64,000 nucleotides of DNA from Aequorivita xiaoshiensis (GCF_022008395.1 NZ_JAIRBB010000011.1:40450-104449); one strand, 5' to 3'; shown: positions 34,968-44,623, counted from the stretch's first letter. Numbers and translations are program-made. The notes: generated from the sequence alone by a model not told the origin.

Positions 34968-35579
34968 TTACTTTATTTTTATTGAAAACATTTCTCTTTC
35001 TTCAATATACCCCTGTAAAACATCATCTACAGAAACTGGCCCAACGCCTGATGGTGTACCTGTGAAAATAACATCTCCGATTTTTAAAGTGAAGTATTTT
35101 GAAATATTTTCGATTAAGGCATCTATTTTCCACATCATCTGCTTTGTGCTCCCCTGTTGAGCAACCTCTCCATTGCGTTTTAGACTGAAGTGAATATCGT
35201 TAACATCTTCAATCTCAGTTTTTGATATAAAATTTCCAATTACAGCCGAACCATCAAATGCCTTCGCTTTTTCCCAAGGTAAACCATCGCTTTTTAGTTT
35301 CTTTTGTAAATCTCTCGCTGTAAAATCAATACCCAAACCTATTTCATCGTAGTATTTATGTGCAAACTTACGATCTATATGCTTCCCTATTCTATTGATT
35401 TTCACCAACACTTCAACTTCGTGATGAACTTCATTTGTAAATTCAGGAATGTAAAATGGTTGCTTTTTTAATAGTATAGCCGAATCTGGTTTTAAAAACA
35501 ATATTGGCTCTTCAGGAACAACATTATCCAGTTCCTTAATATGTTCTGTGTAATTTCTTCCTACGCAGATTATTTTCAT
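34968..35579 (-). CDS. Fumarylacetoacetate hydrolase (FAH) family protein
   Basis: The 203-residue protein is a single-domain FAH-family hydrolase or decarboxylase. The signature VHHEVEVLVKINRIGKHI supplies the metal-binding E-x-E pair; LGIDFTARDLQKKLKSDGLP and IFTGTPSGVGPVSVDD complete the fold. Members act on acylpyruvates, oxaloacetate or catechol-derived acids, and short proteins like this often prove to be acylpyruvate hydrolases or oxaloacetate tautomerases/decarboxylases. It starts 60 bases after the exonuclease stop and ends 69 bases before cinA. The substrate is not deducible. Confidence 0.88.
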   Translation of the reverse strand: MKIICVGRNYTEHIKELDNVVPEEPILFLKPDSAILLKKQPFYIPEFTNEVHHEVEVLVKINRIGKHIDRKFAHKYYDEIGLGIDFTARDLQKKLKSDGLPWEKAKAFDGSAVIGNFISKTEIEDVNDIHFSLKRNGEVAQQGSTKQMMWKIDALIENISKYFTLKIGDVIFTGTPSGVGPVSVDDVLQGYIEEREMFSIKIK

Positions 35580-35639
35580 ATTGTAAATATTATTATTTGA
35601 AAGTAGAAAAACTATCAGTTATCAAAGGGGATAATTTTC

Positions 35640-36413
35640 TTAAAGTTTTGTATTCAATTTCTGAAGTCTAATTCGCGTAAGCACCTTTTTGGTATACAAT
35701 GGAAAGTCGGCATTGAGCAACCATCCAAAATAACCTGAATCTTTATTTAATATTTCAGTCACTAACTTACCTTTATATTTTCCGAATGAAAAAACTTCTT
35801 CTCCATTCTCATCATAACTTATATATCCCGCAAAATCTGCATGGTTTTTATGAGAACTAAAATCTGCTAAGGAAGCTATATCGTTCTCCAAGTTTGGATA
35901 ACGCTCTAATTGCGCTTTTAAAACTTCGTAAGTGGCATTTGTATCGGCAGCAGCACTATGAGCATCTAGAAGGTCTTTGTTACAGTAAAATCTATATGCT
36001 GCTTCTAAGGTTCTCTTTTCCATTTTATGGAAAATGGTCTGTACGTCAACCGCAAGAGCTTTTTTCAAATCAAAGTCTATTTCTGCACGAAGCAACTCTT
36101 CAGCAAGCAGTGGAATATCGAATCTATTTGAGTTAAATCCGCCAAGGTCACTATCTTTTATCAATCCATAAACTTTTGGCGCAATTTCTTTAAAAGTAGG
36201 CTCGTTAGCAACCATTTCATCGTTAATTCCGTGTATAGCTGTAGATTCTGGTGGAATAGGCATTCCTGGGTTTACGCGCCAAGTATGACTTTCTTTATTT
36301 CCATTTGGAAATACCTTTAGGATTGCAATTTCAACAATTCTGTCTTTGGCGACGTTTACACCTGTGGTTTCAAGATCGAAAAAACAGATTGGTTTTTTTA
36401 GGTTCAGTTCCAT
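35640..36413 (-). CDS. DEDDh 3'-5' exonuclease
   Basis: The 257-residue protein resembles the epsilon proofreading subunit of DNA polymerase III. Exo I is FFDLETTGVNVAKDRIVE (D13, E15), Exo II is GFNSNRFDIPLL and Exo III contains DAHSAAADTNATYEVL, with the H and D of the DEDDh signature. The C-terminal region (about residues 195-257) ends in GKYKGKLVTEILNKDSGYF, an exonuclease-associated small domain. A -7-like TATCTTTA lies about 19 bp upstream of the ATG. It may be a true DnaQ or a general repair exonuclease; no RecJ or polymerase domain is attached. Confidence 0.9.
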   Translation of the reverse strand: MELNLKKPICFFDLETTGVNVAKDRIVEIAILKVFPNGNKESHTWRVNPGMPIPPESTAIHGINDEMVANEPTFKEIAPKVYGLIKDSDLGGFNSNRFDIPLLAEELLRAEIDFDLKKALAVDVQTIFHKMEKRTLEAAYRFYCNKDLLDAHSAAADTNATYEVLKAQLERYPNLENDIASLADFSSHKNHADFAGYISYDENGEEVFSFGKYKGKLVTEILNKDSGYFGWLLNADFPLYTKKVLTRIRLQKLNTKL

Positions 36414-36431
36414 TTTTTTATTTTAAAAAAG

Positions 36432-36439
36432 TAAAGATA
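36432..36439 (-). promoter_or_regulatory. -7-like element of the exonuclease gene
   Basis: The minus strand reads TATCTTTA, one mismatch from TAnnTTTG, 19 bp before the ATG at 36413. Confidence 0.35.
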
Positions 36440-36469
36440 CTTCTTATTGAAGTTTTGAAAGAATTTATA

Positions 36470-36508
36470 AAAAAGAAAAGGGGGATTTTGATTACAAAAT
36501 CCCCCTTT
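36470..36508 (-). terminator. Strong intrinsic terminator of the E2 gene
   Basis: AAAGGGGGATTTTG (36477-36490) and CAAAATCCCCCTTT (36495-36508) form a perfect 14-bp stem with an ATTA loop, followed by a T-rich run on the minus strand. Confidence 0.9.
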
Positions 36509-36527
36509 AACGTATTACTTATCTCAA

Positions 36528-37862
36528 TTAAATCTCACGATTTACATCCCAATCTTCAAGGTAATCTGCAACACGCTTTACAAATTGCCCTCCTAATGCA
36601 CCGTTTACAACCCTGTGGTCGTAACTATGCGACAAGAACATTTTGTAACGTATTCCAATAAAGTCACCTTCTGGAGTTTCTATAACAGCTGGTACTTTTC
36701 TAATTGCTCCAAGAGCTAGAATACCTACTTGTGGTTGATTAAGGATTGGTGTTCCCATAATGCTACCAAATGTTCCAACGTTAGTAACTGTGTATGTACC
36801 ACCTTGAATGTCGTCTGGTTTCAGCTTGTTTTCACGAGCACGTACTGCAAGGTCGTTTACAGCCTTACTCATTCCAAGCAAGTTTAACTGATCTGCATTT
36901 TTAATTACAGGAACAATTAAGTTTCCATCGGGTAAGGCAGCAGCCATACCAAGGTTTATATTTTTTCTTTTGATAATTTTATCACCATCTACGGCAATAT
37001 TCATCATTGGAAAGTCTTTTAGCGCTTTTGCCACAGCCTCCATAAATATTGGAGTAAAAGTTAAGTTTTCACCTTCGCGCTTAGCAAATGATGCTTTTAC
37101 TTTATTTCTCCAATTCCAAACATTAGTTACATCACATTCTACGAATGACTGTACGTGGGCAGATGTTTGAACACTTTCAACCATATGATGGGCAATCAAT
37201 TTACCCATTCTAGACATTTCAATTATCTCATCACCACCATTTACCGATATCGGAGTTTTAGCTTTTGAAGTTTCTTTTGCCGCAGGAGTTTCAGAATCCG
37301 CAGTTGCAGCAGCATGTGCTGGAGCATCAGTTTTAGCAGAAGAACGGTTTTCTACATAGGCAAGAATGTCGTTTTTGGTTACCCGGCCGTCTTTACCAGT
37401 TCCAGATATACCATCTAACTCTGCTTGTGAAATACCTTCTTCAGCAGCAATATTCTTCACTAAAGGAGAATAAAAACGATCGCCAGTATTTTCAATAGGA
37501 GTTTGAGTTTCTTGTTTTGCAGCTTCAAATTGCTTTTCAACTTCTTTTACAGCTTGTTCAGGTGTTGAATCGGCAGTAGCTTCTGAAGTACTTTCAGTTT
37601 TTGGAGTTTCATCAGCCTCTCCTTCTGTTTCAATAATAGCAACGGTTTGTCCCACTTGCACAACATCATCTACATCAAATAGTTTTTCAACTAAAACACC
37701 ATCTACCTCACTGGGAACTTCGCTATCCACTTTGTCTGTAGCGATTTCTAGCACTGCCTCATCTGCTTCAATAGTATCACCTACTTCTTTTAGCCAGTTT
37801 GTTAAGGTTGCTTCAGCAACACTTTCGCCCATTTTGGGTAGTTTCAATTCAAATTTTGCCAT
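36528..37862 (-). CDS. 2-oxo acid dehydrogenase complex E2 (dihydrolipoamide acyltransferase)
   Basis: The 444-residue protein has a lipoyl domain (about 1-80, lipoylated K44 in EIATDKVDSEVPS), a Glu/Ala-rich linker, an E3-binding domain (about 130-172) and a catalytic domain (about 210-444). The catalytic His lies in YDHRVVNGALGG (H416). The usual HxxxDG motif reads HRVVNG here, with Asn420 instead of Asp. The best guess is a branched-chain or pyruvate-type complex; the E1 and E3 genes are not adjacent. It has its own -7 element and strong terminator, so it is a single-gene unit. Confidence 0.92.
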   Translation of the reverse strand: MAKFELKLPKMGESVAEATLTNWLKEVGDTIEADEAVLEIATDKVDSEVPSEVDGVLVEKLFDVDDVVQVGQTVAIIETEGEADETPKTESTSEATADSTPEQAVKEVEKQFEAAKQETQTPIENTGDRFYSPLVKNIAAEEGISQAELDGISGTGKDGRVTKNDILAYVENRSSAKTDAPAHAAATADSETPAAKETSKAKTPISVNGGDEIIEMSRMGKLIAHHMVESVQTSAHVQSFVECDVTNVWNWRNKVKASFAKREGENLTFTPIFMEAVAKALKDFPMMNIAVDGDKIIKRKNINLGMAAALPDGNLIVPVIKNADQLNLLGMSKAVNDLAVRARENKLKPDDIQGGTYTVTNVGTFGSIMGTPILNQPQVGILALGAIRKVPAVIETPEGDFIGIRYKMFLSHSYDHRVVNGALGGQFVKRVADYLEDWDVNREI

Positions 37863-37916
37863 AATATAATTTCAATATCGAATTTGGAAGGCGTAAGCCT
37901 TATTTTAAAAACGTTG

Positions 37917-37924
37917 CAAAATTA
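37917..37924 (-). promoter_or_regulatory. -7 promoter element of the E2 gene
   Basis: The minus strand reads TAATTTTG, a perfect match, about 55 bp before the ATG at 37862. Confidence 0.5.
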
Positions 37925-37957
37925 GTCAAAATTTGCTCGTCTTCTGTTTCAATTTTC

Positions 37958-39079
37958 TTAAAAAACAAATACACCACCTTTTTCGTCACTTTGGTCACTT
38001 CCAATTATAAAGTTGCGACCTCGCGGTTTTATTCTAAAATGATTGCCTTTTCCTTTCAATTGTTTCATAAACTGAAAGATTTCACCATTTGTAACATAGT
38101 CATTATCAAAAACCAGCAAGCAATTTTCCAAAACGATCTGCTCGTGAATATTTTTTGATACCATTTGAAAATGTAGTTTCATTTTATCTGAAAGCCTTTC
38201 AATTAATTCAACATTTTCAGTAAAAACATAATGTTTTTCTAGCTGTACACTTTCATTGTTTTTTTTACTTGACGTAAATCTATATGCATTTTTTGCAAGA
38301 GCAACTCCTAGAGAAACTGAATTTTTAAGCAATGCATTATTATTAAAATGTTTTTCATAAAAAATCTGCATTGCACCATAAAAGCGCTCAAAATACGCTT
38401 TGTTCTTTTTAGTGCTTTCTCCCTTATAGTGAAGTACAGTACTATTTCCTAAATAATGGTTTTTATATCCTGCTTTAGTAAATTTATAAGACAAGTCTAT
38501 ATCCTCACCATACATAAAGTAATCTTCATCAAATCCACCAACTTCATTGTAAATACTTCGTTTTACAAGCATAAATGCACCAACTAATATTTCAACTTCA
38601 CCACAAGAGTTTTCTGATAGATGAGACGTATAATACTTTTTTGTAAAGCCTAACAGTTTAAGTAAAGATACTTTTGGTGTTGGTAAATTCCGTTTACTTT
38701 CAGGTAAAAAACTACCTGTTCCGTCCATCAAATAAACACCTAAAGCGCCAATATTTTCTACATTTTCAGAATAATGAATTGCATTAACAAGTGTATCTTC
38801 AGCTACAACAGTATCTGGATTTAATATACACACATATTCCCCTTTGGCTACAGATACTGCTTGATTATTTGCCTTACTAAATCCTACATTTTCCTTATTT
38901 CGAATAAGAGTTATGTTTGGAAACTGAGTTTTTACCATCTCACAACTATCGTCCTTAGAGTCATTATCTATTACGATAATTTCAGCGTCAATATTTTCAA
39001 TAGCTTTTTCAACAGACAGTATGCACTGTTCTAAAAAGTACCGCACATTATAATTAAGTATAACTACAGATAATTTCAT
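37958..39079 (-). CDS. Glycosyltransferase family 2 protein
   Basis: The 373-residue protein starts KLSVVILNYNVRYFLEQCIL, the GT2 nucleotide-binding strand, followed by IIVIDNDSKDDSCEMV and the DXD-like NPDTVV (around residue 93). GAFMLVKRSIYNEVGGFDEDYFMYGEDIDLSYKF-type context (the acceptor-side GGFDE and EDIDLS residues) supports a rhamnosyl- or GlcNAc-type transferase with a membrane-proximal tail. Donor and acceptor are unknown. The tail beyond residue about 275 is not a transmembrane domain. It lies between the E2 gene and recR, on the same strand. Confidence 0.9.
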   Translation of the reverse strand: MKLSVVILNYNVRYFLEQCILSVEKAIENIDAEIIVIDNDSKDDSCEMVKTQFPNITLIRNKENVGFSKANNQAVSVAKGEYVCILNPDTVVAEDTLVNAIHYSENVENIGALGVYLMDGTGSFLPESKRNLPTPKVSLLKLLGFTKKYYTSHLSENSCGEVEILVGAFMLVKRSIYNEVGGFDEDYFMYGEDIDLSYKFTKAGYKNHYLGNSTVLHYKGESTKKNKAYFERFYGAMQIFYEKHFNNNALLKNSVSLGVALAKNAYRFTSSKKNNESVQLEKHYVFTENVELIERLSDKMKLHFQMVSKNIHEQIVLENCLLVFDNDYVTNGEIFQFMKQLKGKGNHFRIKPRGRNFIIGSDQSDEKGGVFVF

Positions 39080-39147
39080 CGGTACAAACTATTTTGAAAA
39101 ATTAAAAGCTAAGATGGTTTTATTATTTTGAAGTAATGGAATCAAAT

Positions 39148-39768
39148 CTAATTGTTTTTTAAGGACGATTCAAATGGGATACGATGAAGTATACTTCGCC
39201 CTAAAGTTACCTCATCTGCATATTCCAACTCATCACCTACTGAAACCCCACGAGCGATAGTAGTTGTAATAATGTTATAAGGCTCAATTTGTTTAAAGAT
39301 ATAAAAGTTAGTAGTATCCCCTTCCATAGTAGAACTTAAAGCAAAAATAAGCTCGGTGATATTTCCAGATTTCACTTTTTCAACAAGTGAAGGGACCGTT
39401 AAATCACCAGGACCAATTCCATCCATAGGTGATATTTTACCTCCTAAAACGTGGTAATGTCCGCGATACTGACTTGTATTTTCAATTGCCATTACATCGC
39501 GAATATCTTCTACCACACAAACAATTTTTTCGTTTCGGTTAGGGTTAGCACAAATCTCACATAATTTTGAATCACTAATATTGTGACAATTTGAGCAAAA
39601 ATTAATCTCGTCCCGCATTTTTACCAAACTAGCAGCCAATTTTTGGGTTTGCTCTTTTGGTTGTTTTAATAAATGAAGCACTAAACGCAAAGCTGTACGC
39701 TTTCCAATTCCAGGGAGTTGGGACATTTCGTTTACCGCGTTCTCAAGTAATTTTGAAGAAAATTCCAT
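39148..39768 (-). CDS. recR: Recombination mediator protein RecR
   Basis: RecR with RecO and RecF loads RecA at gaps and is involved in homologous repair. The 206-residue protein has an N-terminal helix-hairpin-helix ([17 protein letters not shown]), a four-cysteine zinc finger ([16 protein letters not shown]), a Toprim domain with [20 protein letters not shown] and [19 protein letters not shown], and a C-terminal strand. Length and motif order fit the family. It lies about 68 bp after the GT2 gene stop in the divergent order of transcription and about 86 bp before the T9SS protein stop. Confidence 0.96.
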   Translation of the reverse strand: MEFSSKLLENAVNEMSQLPGIGKRTALRLVLHLLKQPKEQTQKLAASLVKMRDEINFCSNCHNISDSKLCEICANPNRNEKIVCVVEDIRDVMAIENTSQYRGHYHVLGGKISPMDGIGPGDLTVPSLVEKVKSGNITELIFALSSTMEGDTTNFYIFKQIEPYNIITTTIARGVSVGDELEYADEVTLGRSILHRIPFESSLKNN

Positions 39769-39790
39769 AGCTAAAATCCTGCCGACAAGT

Positions 39791-39832
39791 TAAAAAAAAT
39801 GCTTCAGAAAAAAATGTTTTTCCTGAAGCATT
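39791..39832 (-). terminator. Intrinsic terminator of the BNR-repeat protein gene
   Basis: AATGCTTCAG (39798-39807) and CTGAAGCATT (39823-39832) pair, with extra AAAAA/TTTTT pairing inside, followed by a run of Ts on the minus strand. Confidence 0.85.
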
Positions 39833-39854
39833 CCTAACATGGGTTAAATTTGTA

Positions 39855-42344
39855 TTAATTAATTACAAGCTTTTTAATTGCTGTACCAGCAGTTGTATTT
39901 AAACGCACAAAGTAAACACCCGAATTCAATGATGAAACATCCATAGTGTATTTATTTGCGATATATGCATCAGCTTGATACATTAATAGTTTTCCTGAAA
40001 TATCAAAAATTCTAATTTCTGCATTTATTGGATTTTGCAATCCTAGTGTAATCTGAGAATCCGCTGGATTTGGATATATACTTACAGTAGATTCAAAAGT
40101 GTTCTTACTAACTCCCATTGTACCTTCAACTACTGGGGAAACCCAAAGACCTCTACCATATGAACCCGCGTAAATCATTCCGTTTTCATAGTTAATCTCC
40201 AGCTCATTAATCTGAACGTTTGGCAGTAGATTACTATAAGGCTGCCATTCGGTAAAAGTGTTATCTATATAATAAATACCGTAATCCATACCTAAATAAA
40301 GACCATCCTTACTGTTATTTTGCCAAACAACTGCTAAAGCTGAAAAGTTTGGAAGATTTAAATTGTAACTACTCCAAGTATCCCCTCCATCTTCAGATAC
40401 CATCACTTTATTTGCACTTGTGGTAGCTACTGCAATTTTGTTAGGGTCTACAGGGTGAATTGCAATTGAATTGATTAGTCCTCCTGGAATTCCAACTTGT
40501 TCCCAATCTGTAGCACCCCCATCAGTAGTTCTGTACATTAATGCACCTCTTGATGCATACATGATCTGATTGTTTCTTTCGTAAATTTTTAAATTGTTTA
40601 AGTTACCTCCAAAATTTTGAGAAATTGGAGTCCACGAAGCACCTAAGTTAGCCGATTTATAAACTCGATTGTAACCAACATATATAGAATTTTGAACTGT
40701 TGGATCTTGCTCAAAAGGAGTTACCCAATTCCCTGAACCCGTTCCTGGTTCATTAATTTGAATTAGACTATTTCCACCATTCTGAGTTCGGTATAATTGA
40801 CCAAATTGACTAGTACCATACATAAAGTTTGTATTGTCTTTGTCTATAAAGGTTTCCATTCCGTCAGCACCAATCCAATCTCTCCATCCAGTTGAAGAGG
40901 TGTAGAAAGAAGTACCATTATCTTGCGACCCACCAGAAACAACCACATCTTCGGTTTGTGAAATACCAATTTTATAAAATTGACGAATCCCTAAGCCTTC
41001 TGTAAGATCTTCAAAATATGAAGCGTTTATTGTAGCCGTGTTTTCAGCTTTAAAAATTCCTCCATCAGTAACAGCATATAGTGTAGTTCCGTGGAATAGC
41101 ATATCATCAATATCGGCATGACAGTAGCCGATGTTTTGTGCAGCAGCATTTGCAGGAACCCAATCTGAAGTAATTTCAAAAGTCACTCCTGCATCCATAG
41201 ATCTCCAAGAAAGAATACCTGCAATATGCACTTCATTAGCATCTAAAGGATTTACAGCAATCGCCATATCTCTAGGTGCTTGTCCGTTATTGTCATTTCC
41301 AGTTGTACTATATCCAAAATAGTTTTTGTTACCGTGATTAAGCTTTGTAAATGTATTACCTCCATCTACAGATGAATAAAATCCACCAAATCTATTTTGA
41401 AAAGCTTCTACCACATAAACTACCTCTGGATTTGCTGCCGAAACACCTATCATTTTTGGGCCCGTAGTAAATCCGCCGATGGTTGTAAAAGTTGCACCTC
41501 CGTCTGTTGATTTATGAAATCCCGTTCCCGAAGCATAAACTACTGAAGGGTCTCCTGGTTTAAATTCTAAGTCGTACCCTCTTGAGTCCGAAACTGCAGT
41601 TGTCCATGTGGCTCCCCCATCTGTAGTAGCATAAATCCCAACATTTTCGGCAGTTGCAAACATTATATCGCTATTGGTTGGGTGAATTAAAATTCTATTT
41701 ACCACACTGTTCCCTATAGTAGCTAATAAACTCCAAGTTGCTCCAGCATCTGTCGATTTAAAAATATCGCCATTAGTTGCTCCAAAGAAGTAAGTATTAG
41801 CATCGGTTGGATCCATAGCAACAGCATAAACCTTCATATTTGAAAAGTAGTCGTTTAAAGGAGTCCAACTTTGAGCTCCATCAGTAGTTCTCCAAACACC
41901 TCCGGTGTTAGCCCCAACAATAATGTGGTTTTCGTTTCCTTCTTCAATAGCTACTGAAGTAATTCTACCTACACCTGGATTCCACCCTGAAGTTGCATTC
42001 CAATTATCTGGCCCCATTTCTTGCCAGCTATCTGGAAGAACCATTCTATTTTCAGCAGTATTATTTACATATGCGTTCCAGTTTTCTAGTTCTCTTAAAC
42101 GATCAGCATTAGAAGCTAAATATCCGTCTTCTTGAACCATTCTAAGAGCGTTGTACTCCCATCTCTTATATTGTTTATATCCTGTGCCACGGCCTTTATC
42201 CTTCCCTTCGAAATGGGCTTCGGCACTATCTATAATATCTTGCACTTTGTAGGTGCCAGCATCAATCATTCGTAAATATTCTTGAGCCTGAATGGCTAAA
42301 GAACTAAATAAAAGGGTAAAAAGCAGTAGTAATCTAAAACGCAT
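39855..42344 (-). CDS. Secreted BNR/sortilin-repeat protein with T9SS tail
   Basis: I start at MRFRLLLLFTLLFSSLAIQAQ (42344), an obvious signal peptide, rather than 27 codons upstream. The 829-residue protein consists of repeated BNR/VPS10-type blades (WSLLATIGNSVVNRILIHP, TTDGGATWT, KSTDGGATF, SEDGGDTWSSY and others, spaced by about 45-60 residues), the pattern of Asp-boxes in a beta-propeller. A type A T9SS sorting domain ends it (SIYPNPADSQITLG). Related proteins are annotated as glycosyl hydrolases, but I see no sialidase catalytic residues. It is probably cell-surface or secreted, function unknown. Confidence 0.88.
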   Translation of the reverse strand: MRFRLLLLFTLLFSSLAIQAQEYLRMIDAGTYKVQDIIDSAEAHFEGKDKGRGTGYKQYKRWEYNALRMVQEDGYLASNADRLRELENWNAYVNNTAENRMVLPDSWQEMGPDNWNATSGWNPGVGRITSVAIEEGNENHIIVGANTGGVWRTTDGAQSWTPLNDYFSNMKVYAVAMDPTDANTYFFGATNGDIFKSTDAGATWSLLATIGNSVVNRILIHPTNSDIMFATAENVGIYATTDGGATWTTAVSDSRGYDLEFKPGDPSVVYASGTGFHKSTDGGATFTTIGGFTTGPKMIGVSAANPEVVYVVEAFQNRFGGFYSSVDGGNTFTKLNHGNKNYFGYSTTGNDNNGQAPRDMAIAVNPLDANEVHIAGILSWRSMDAGVTFEITSDWVPANAAAQNIGYCHADIDDMLFHGTTLYAVTDGGIFKAENTATINASYFEDLTEGLGIRQFYKIGISQTEDVVVSGGSQDNGTSFYTSSTGWRDWIGADGMETFIDKDNTNFMYGTSQFGQLYRTQNGGNSLIQINEPGTGSGNWVTPFEQDPTVQNSIYVGYNRVYKSANLGASWTPISQNFGGNLNNLKIYERNNQIMYASRGALMYRTTDGGATDWEQVGIPGGLINSIAIHPVDPNKIAVATTSANKVMVSEDGGDTWSSYNLNLPNFSALAVVWQNNSKDGLYLGMDYGIYYIDNTFTEWQPYSNLLPNVQINELEINYENGMIYAGSYGRGLWVSPVVEGTMGVSKNTFESTVSIYPNPADSQITLGLQNPINAEIRIFDISGKLLMYQADAYIANKYTMDVSSLNSGVYFVRLNTTAGTAIKKLVIN

Positions 42345-42431
42345 CTTTTTAGTTTTTAGGTAGTTATAAGTTAATTTAAGTAAAGCCATCAAATGTATTA
42401 AAAATAAAATGGGTAGAGAAACCAAACTTTG

Positions 42432-42439
42432 TATTTTTA
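42432..42439 (+). promoter_or_regulatory. -7-like element of the symporter gene
   Basis: TATTTTTA, one mismatch from TAnnTTTG, about 37 bp before the ATG at 42477. Confidence 0.35.
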
Positions 42440-42476
42440 CGCGGCCGAATTCCTAACTATTATAGTCTAATATAAT

Positions 42477-43925
42477 ATGCAACCCTTACACATACTTTTA
42501 TTAATTATTGGATATTTTTTAGCTTTAATTTTAATTTCCTACTTAACTAATAAAGGTGGTAGTAATGCCGATTTTTTTAAGGCAGGAAAACAATCGCCTT
42601 GGTACTTGGTTGCGTTTGGTATGATTGGTGCTTCATTAAGCGGAGTAACTTTTATATCAGTTCCCGGTTGGGTTGAAGCTTCGAAATTCAGCTATTTTCA
42701 GGTTGTTTTAGGCTATATAGTAGGTTATGCAGTAATTGGAACCGTTTTACTTCCACTCTACTACCGCTTAAACCTCACTTCAATTTATACATACTTAGAA
42801 GGAAGGTTTGGAAATGCCTCTTATAAAACAGGAGCTTCATTTTTTCTATTATCCAGGGTTGTTGGAGCAAGTTTCCGCCTCTATTTAGTAGCTGTAGTGT
42901 TGCAAAGTTTAATCTTTGACGATATGAATATTCCTTTTTGGGCAACAGTAACCATTACAATTTTATTGATTTGGCTCTATACTTTTAAAAGTGGTATAAA
43001 AACTATTGTTTGGACAGATACACTACAAACCTTATTTATGTTAATAGCAGTGGGAGTTGCTGTCTACTATGTAGCCACAGATTTAGGACTTTCTGGAAGC
43101 AGTCTTTTTACATTTGTAGCTGAAAGTGAAATGAGCCAGATATTCTTTTTTGACGATTGGAGATCAGGAGATCATTTTGTAAAGCAGTTTATAAGTGGTG
43201 CTTTTATTGCAATTGTAATGACAGGTTTAGACCAAGATATGATGCAAAAAAACCTTACTTGTCGGAACTTAGAAGACGCTCAAAAAAATATGTTTTGGTT
43301 TACTATTGTACTTACAATTGTAAATTTTGTGTTCTTAACTTTAGGGTTATTACTTACTGTGTACGCTGAACAAAATGGAATAGATGCTCATAAAGATCAA
43401 CTTTTCTCAACCCTTGCTGCGCAAGAAAGCGTGTTTGGTATTGGCGTTGCCGTGTTGTTTATCTTAGGGCTAATAGCCGCAGCTTATAGTAGCGCAGATA
43501 GTGCTTTAACGGCATTAACCACCTCCTTTAGTATCGATATACTGGGTATTGAGAAGAGATATGATGAAAAGAAGCAAATTAAAATGCGAAAGCTCATTCA
43601 CATTTTATTTTCACTATTATTAATACTTGTAATTATTATCTTTAAGTATGTAATTGCAGACGATTCTGTAATATCAAAATTATTTGTTTTCGCGGGTTAT
43701 ACTTACGGTCCACTCTTGGGTCTGTATGCTTACGGTCTCTTTACAAAATGGAATGTAAAGGATAAACTAGTTCCGGTAATTGCAATTGCCACTCCATTTA
43801 TAGGGTATGGTATAAGTCACCTAAGCTCATTGCACCTAAACTTTGAATTCGGATTTTTTATATTAATTTTAAATGGAGTACTTACATTTTTAGGTCTAAT
43901 ACTGATTCGTACCCAAAAGCACTAA
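42477..43925 (+). CDS. Sodium:solute symporter (SSS family)
   Basis: The 482-residue protein has about 13 predicted membrane helices and the SSS signature: KGGSNADFFKAGKQSPWYLV, GASLSGVTFISVPGW (helix 2), GYAVIGTVLLPLYYRL, SRVVGASFRLYLV and LIAAAYSSADSALTALTTSF. It imports an organic substrate (sugar, amino acid or vitamin) with sodium; which one is not predictable from the sequence. Its last 30 bases overlap in the antisense direction the end of the CoA-binding gene at 43896-44255, so the two share the convergent 3' end. Confidence 0.92.
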   Translation: MQPLHILLLIIGYFLALILISYLTNKGGSNADFFKAGKQSPWYLVAFGMIGASLSGVTFISVPGWVEASKFSYFQVVLGYIVGYAVIGTVLLPLYYRLNLTSIYTYLEGRFGNASYKTGASFFLLSRVVGASFRLYLVAVVLQSLIFDDMNIPFWATVTITILLIWLYTFKSGIKTIVWTDTLQTLFMLIAVGVAVYYVATDLGLSGSSLFTFVAESEMSQIFFFDDWRSGDHFVKQFISGAFIAIVMTGLDQDMMQKNLTCRNLEDAQKNMFWFTIVLTIVNFVFLTLGLLLTVYAEQNGIDAHKDQLFSTLAAQESVFGIGVAVLFILGLIAAAYSSADSALTALTTSFSIDILGIEKRYDEKKQIKMRKLIHILFSLLLILVIIIFKYVIADDSVISKLFVFAGYTYGPLLGLYAYGLFTKWNVKDKLVPVIAIATPFIGYGISHLSSLHLNFEFGFFILILNGVLTFLGLILIRTQKH

Positions 43926-44255
43926 AGTACAAGCAACCTCAGCTTCAATATTATTGTCTTTAAGAAGTGCGTAGAATTCAGGATTTTCAGTACCTGGATT
44001 GAAGATCACTCGCTTTGGTTTTAACGAAATAATATAGTTGTAGTATTCTTCTTGTCGTTTTGGATTTAGATATAAGGTTACTGTATCAATATCTTTAAAA
44101 TCCTTCTTTTCTGTAACAATATTTACGCCAGCAACCTCACCTTCTTTTAAGCCTACGGCTTCAACAATATGATTGTGATTCACTAATCTATTTATTGCCA
44201 AATTAGAATATCGATTCGGCTTTAAACTTGCGCCTAGCACTAATGTTTTTTTCAT
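43896..44255 (-). CDS. CoA-binding domain protein
   Basis: The 119-residue single-domain protein has a Rossmann-type CoA-binding fold: KKTLVLGASLKPNRYSNLAI at the start, YNYIISLKPKRVIFNPGTEN and CTLVLLGTNQY at the end. It resembles the CoA-binding domain of succinyl-CoA synthetase alpha and is common as a free-standing gene in Bacteroidota; function unknown. Its last 30 bases overlap the end of the symporter gene in antisense. A TATTTTTC -7-like element lies 17 bp upstream (44272-44279). Confidence 0.85.
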   Translation of the reverse strand: MKKTLVLGASLKPNRYSNLAINRLVNHNHIVEAVGLKEGEVAGVNIVTEKKDFKDIDTVTLYLNPKRQEEYYNYIISLKPKRVIFNPGTENPEFYALLKDNNIEAEVACTLVLLGTNQY

Positions 44256-44437
44256 TTTATTTAGTTTTTAGGAAAAATACAATACAACGCTTTAAATTAT
44301 CATAAATGTTAGTTAAAAAGAAGGTAGCAATGAAACATAATAACTTTTTGAACGTCTTAATTAAAGTAGAAGAAAGATATTATTTTACTGCAATAGTTTT
44401 ACGTTGATGGTTAGTGTTAATAATTGCAGTTATTTTT

Positions 44438-44468
44438 CAAACCCGAAGCAAACACTTCGGGTTTGTTT
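44438..44468 (+). terminator. Orphan hairpin in the 44.3-44.7 kb gap
   Basis: CAAACCCGAAG (44438-44448) and CTTCGGGTTTG (44455-44465) form a perfect 11-bp stem with a six-base loop, followed by TTTGT. No plus-strand gene ends just before it, apart from a doubtful 25-codon frame (44330-44407). Confidence 0.55.
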
Positions 44469-44623
44469 GTAATAAAACTCAAATGTTATTGTATTGTTAA
44501 ATAAGGTTTTACAATGAAACAATTAAGATGGTTTTTCGTCTAACACATATAATCCTAAGTTTCATTTTTATAATTTATTTGAATTAGCCTTCAACGAATT
44601 ATTCCATATTTTAGGAAATTGAA

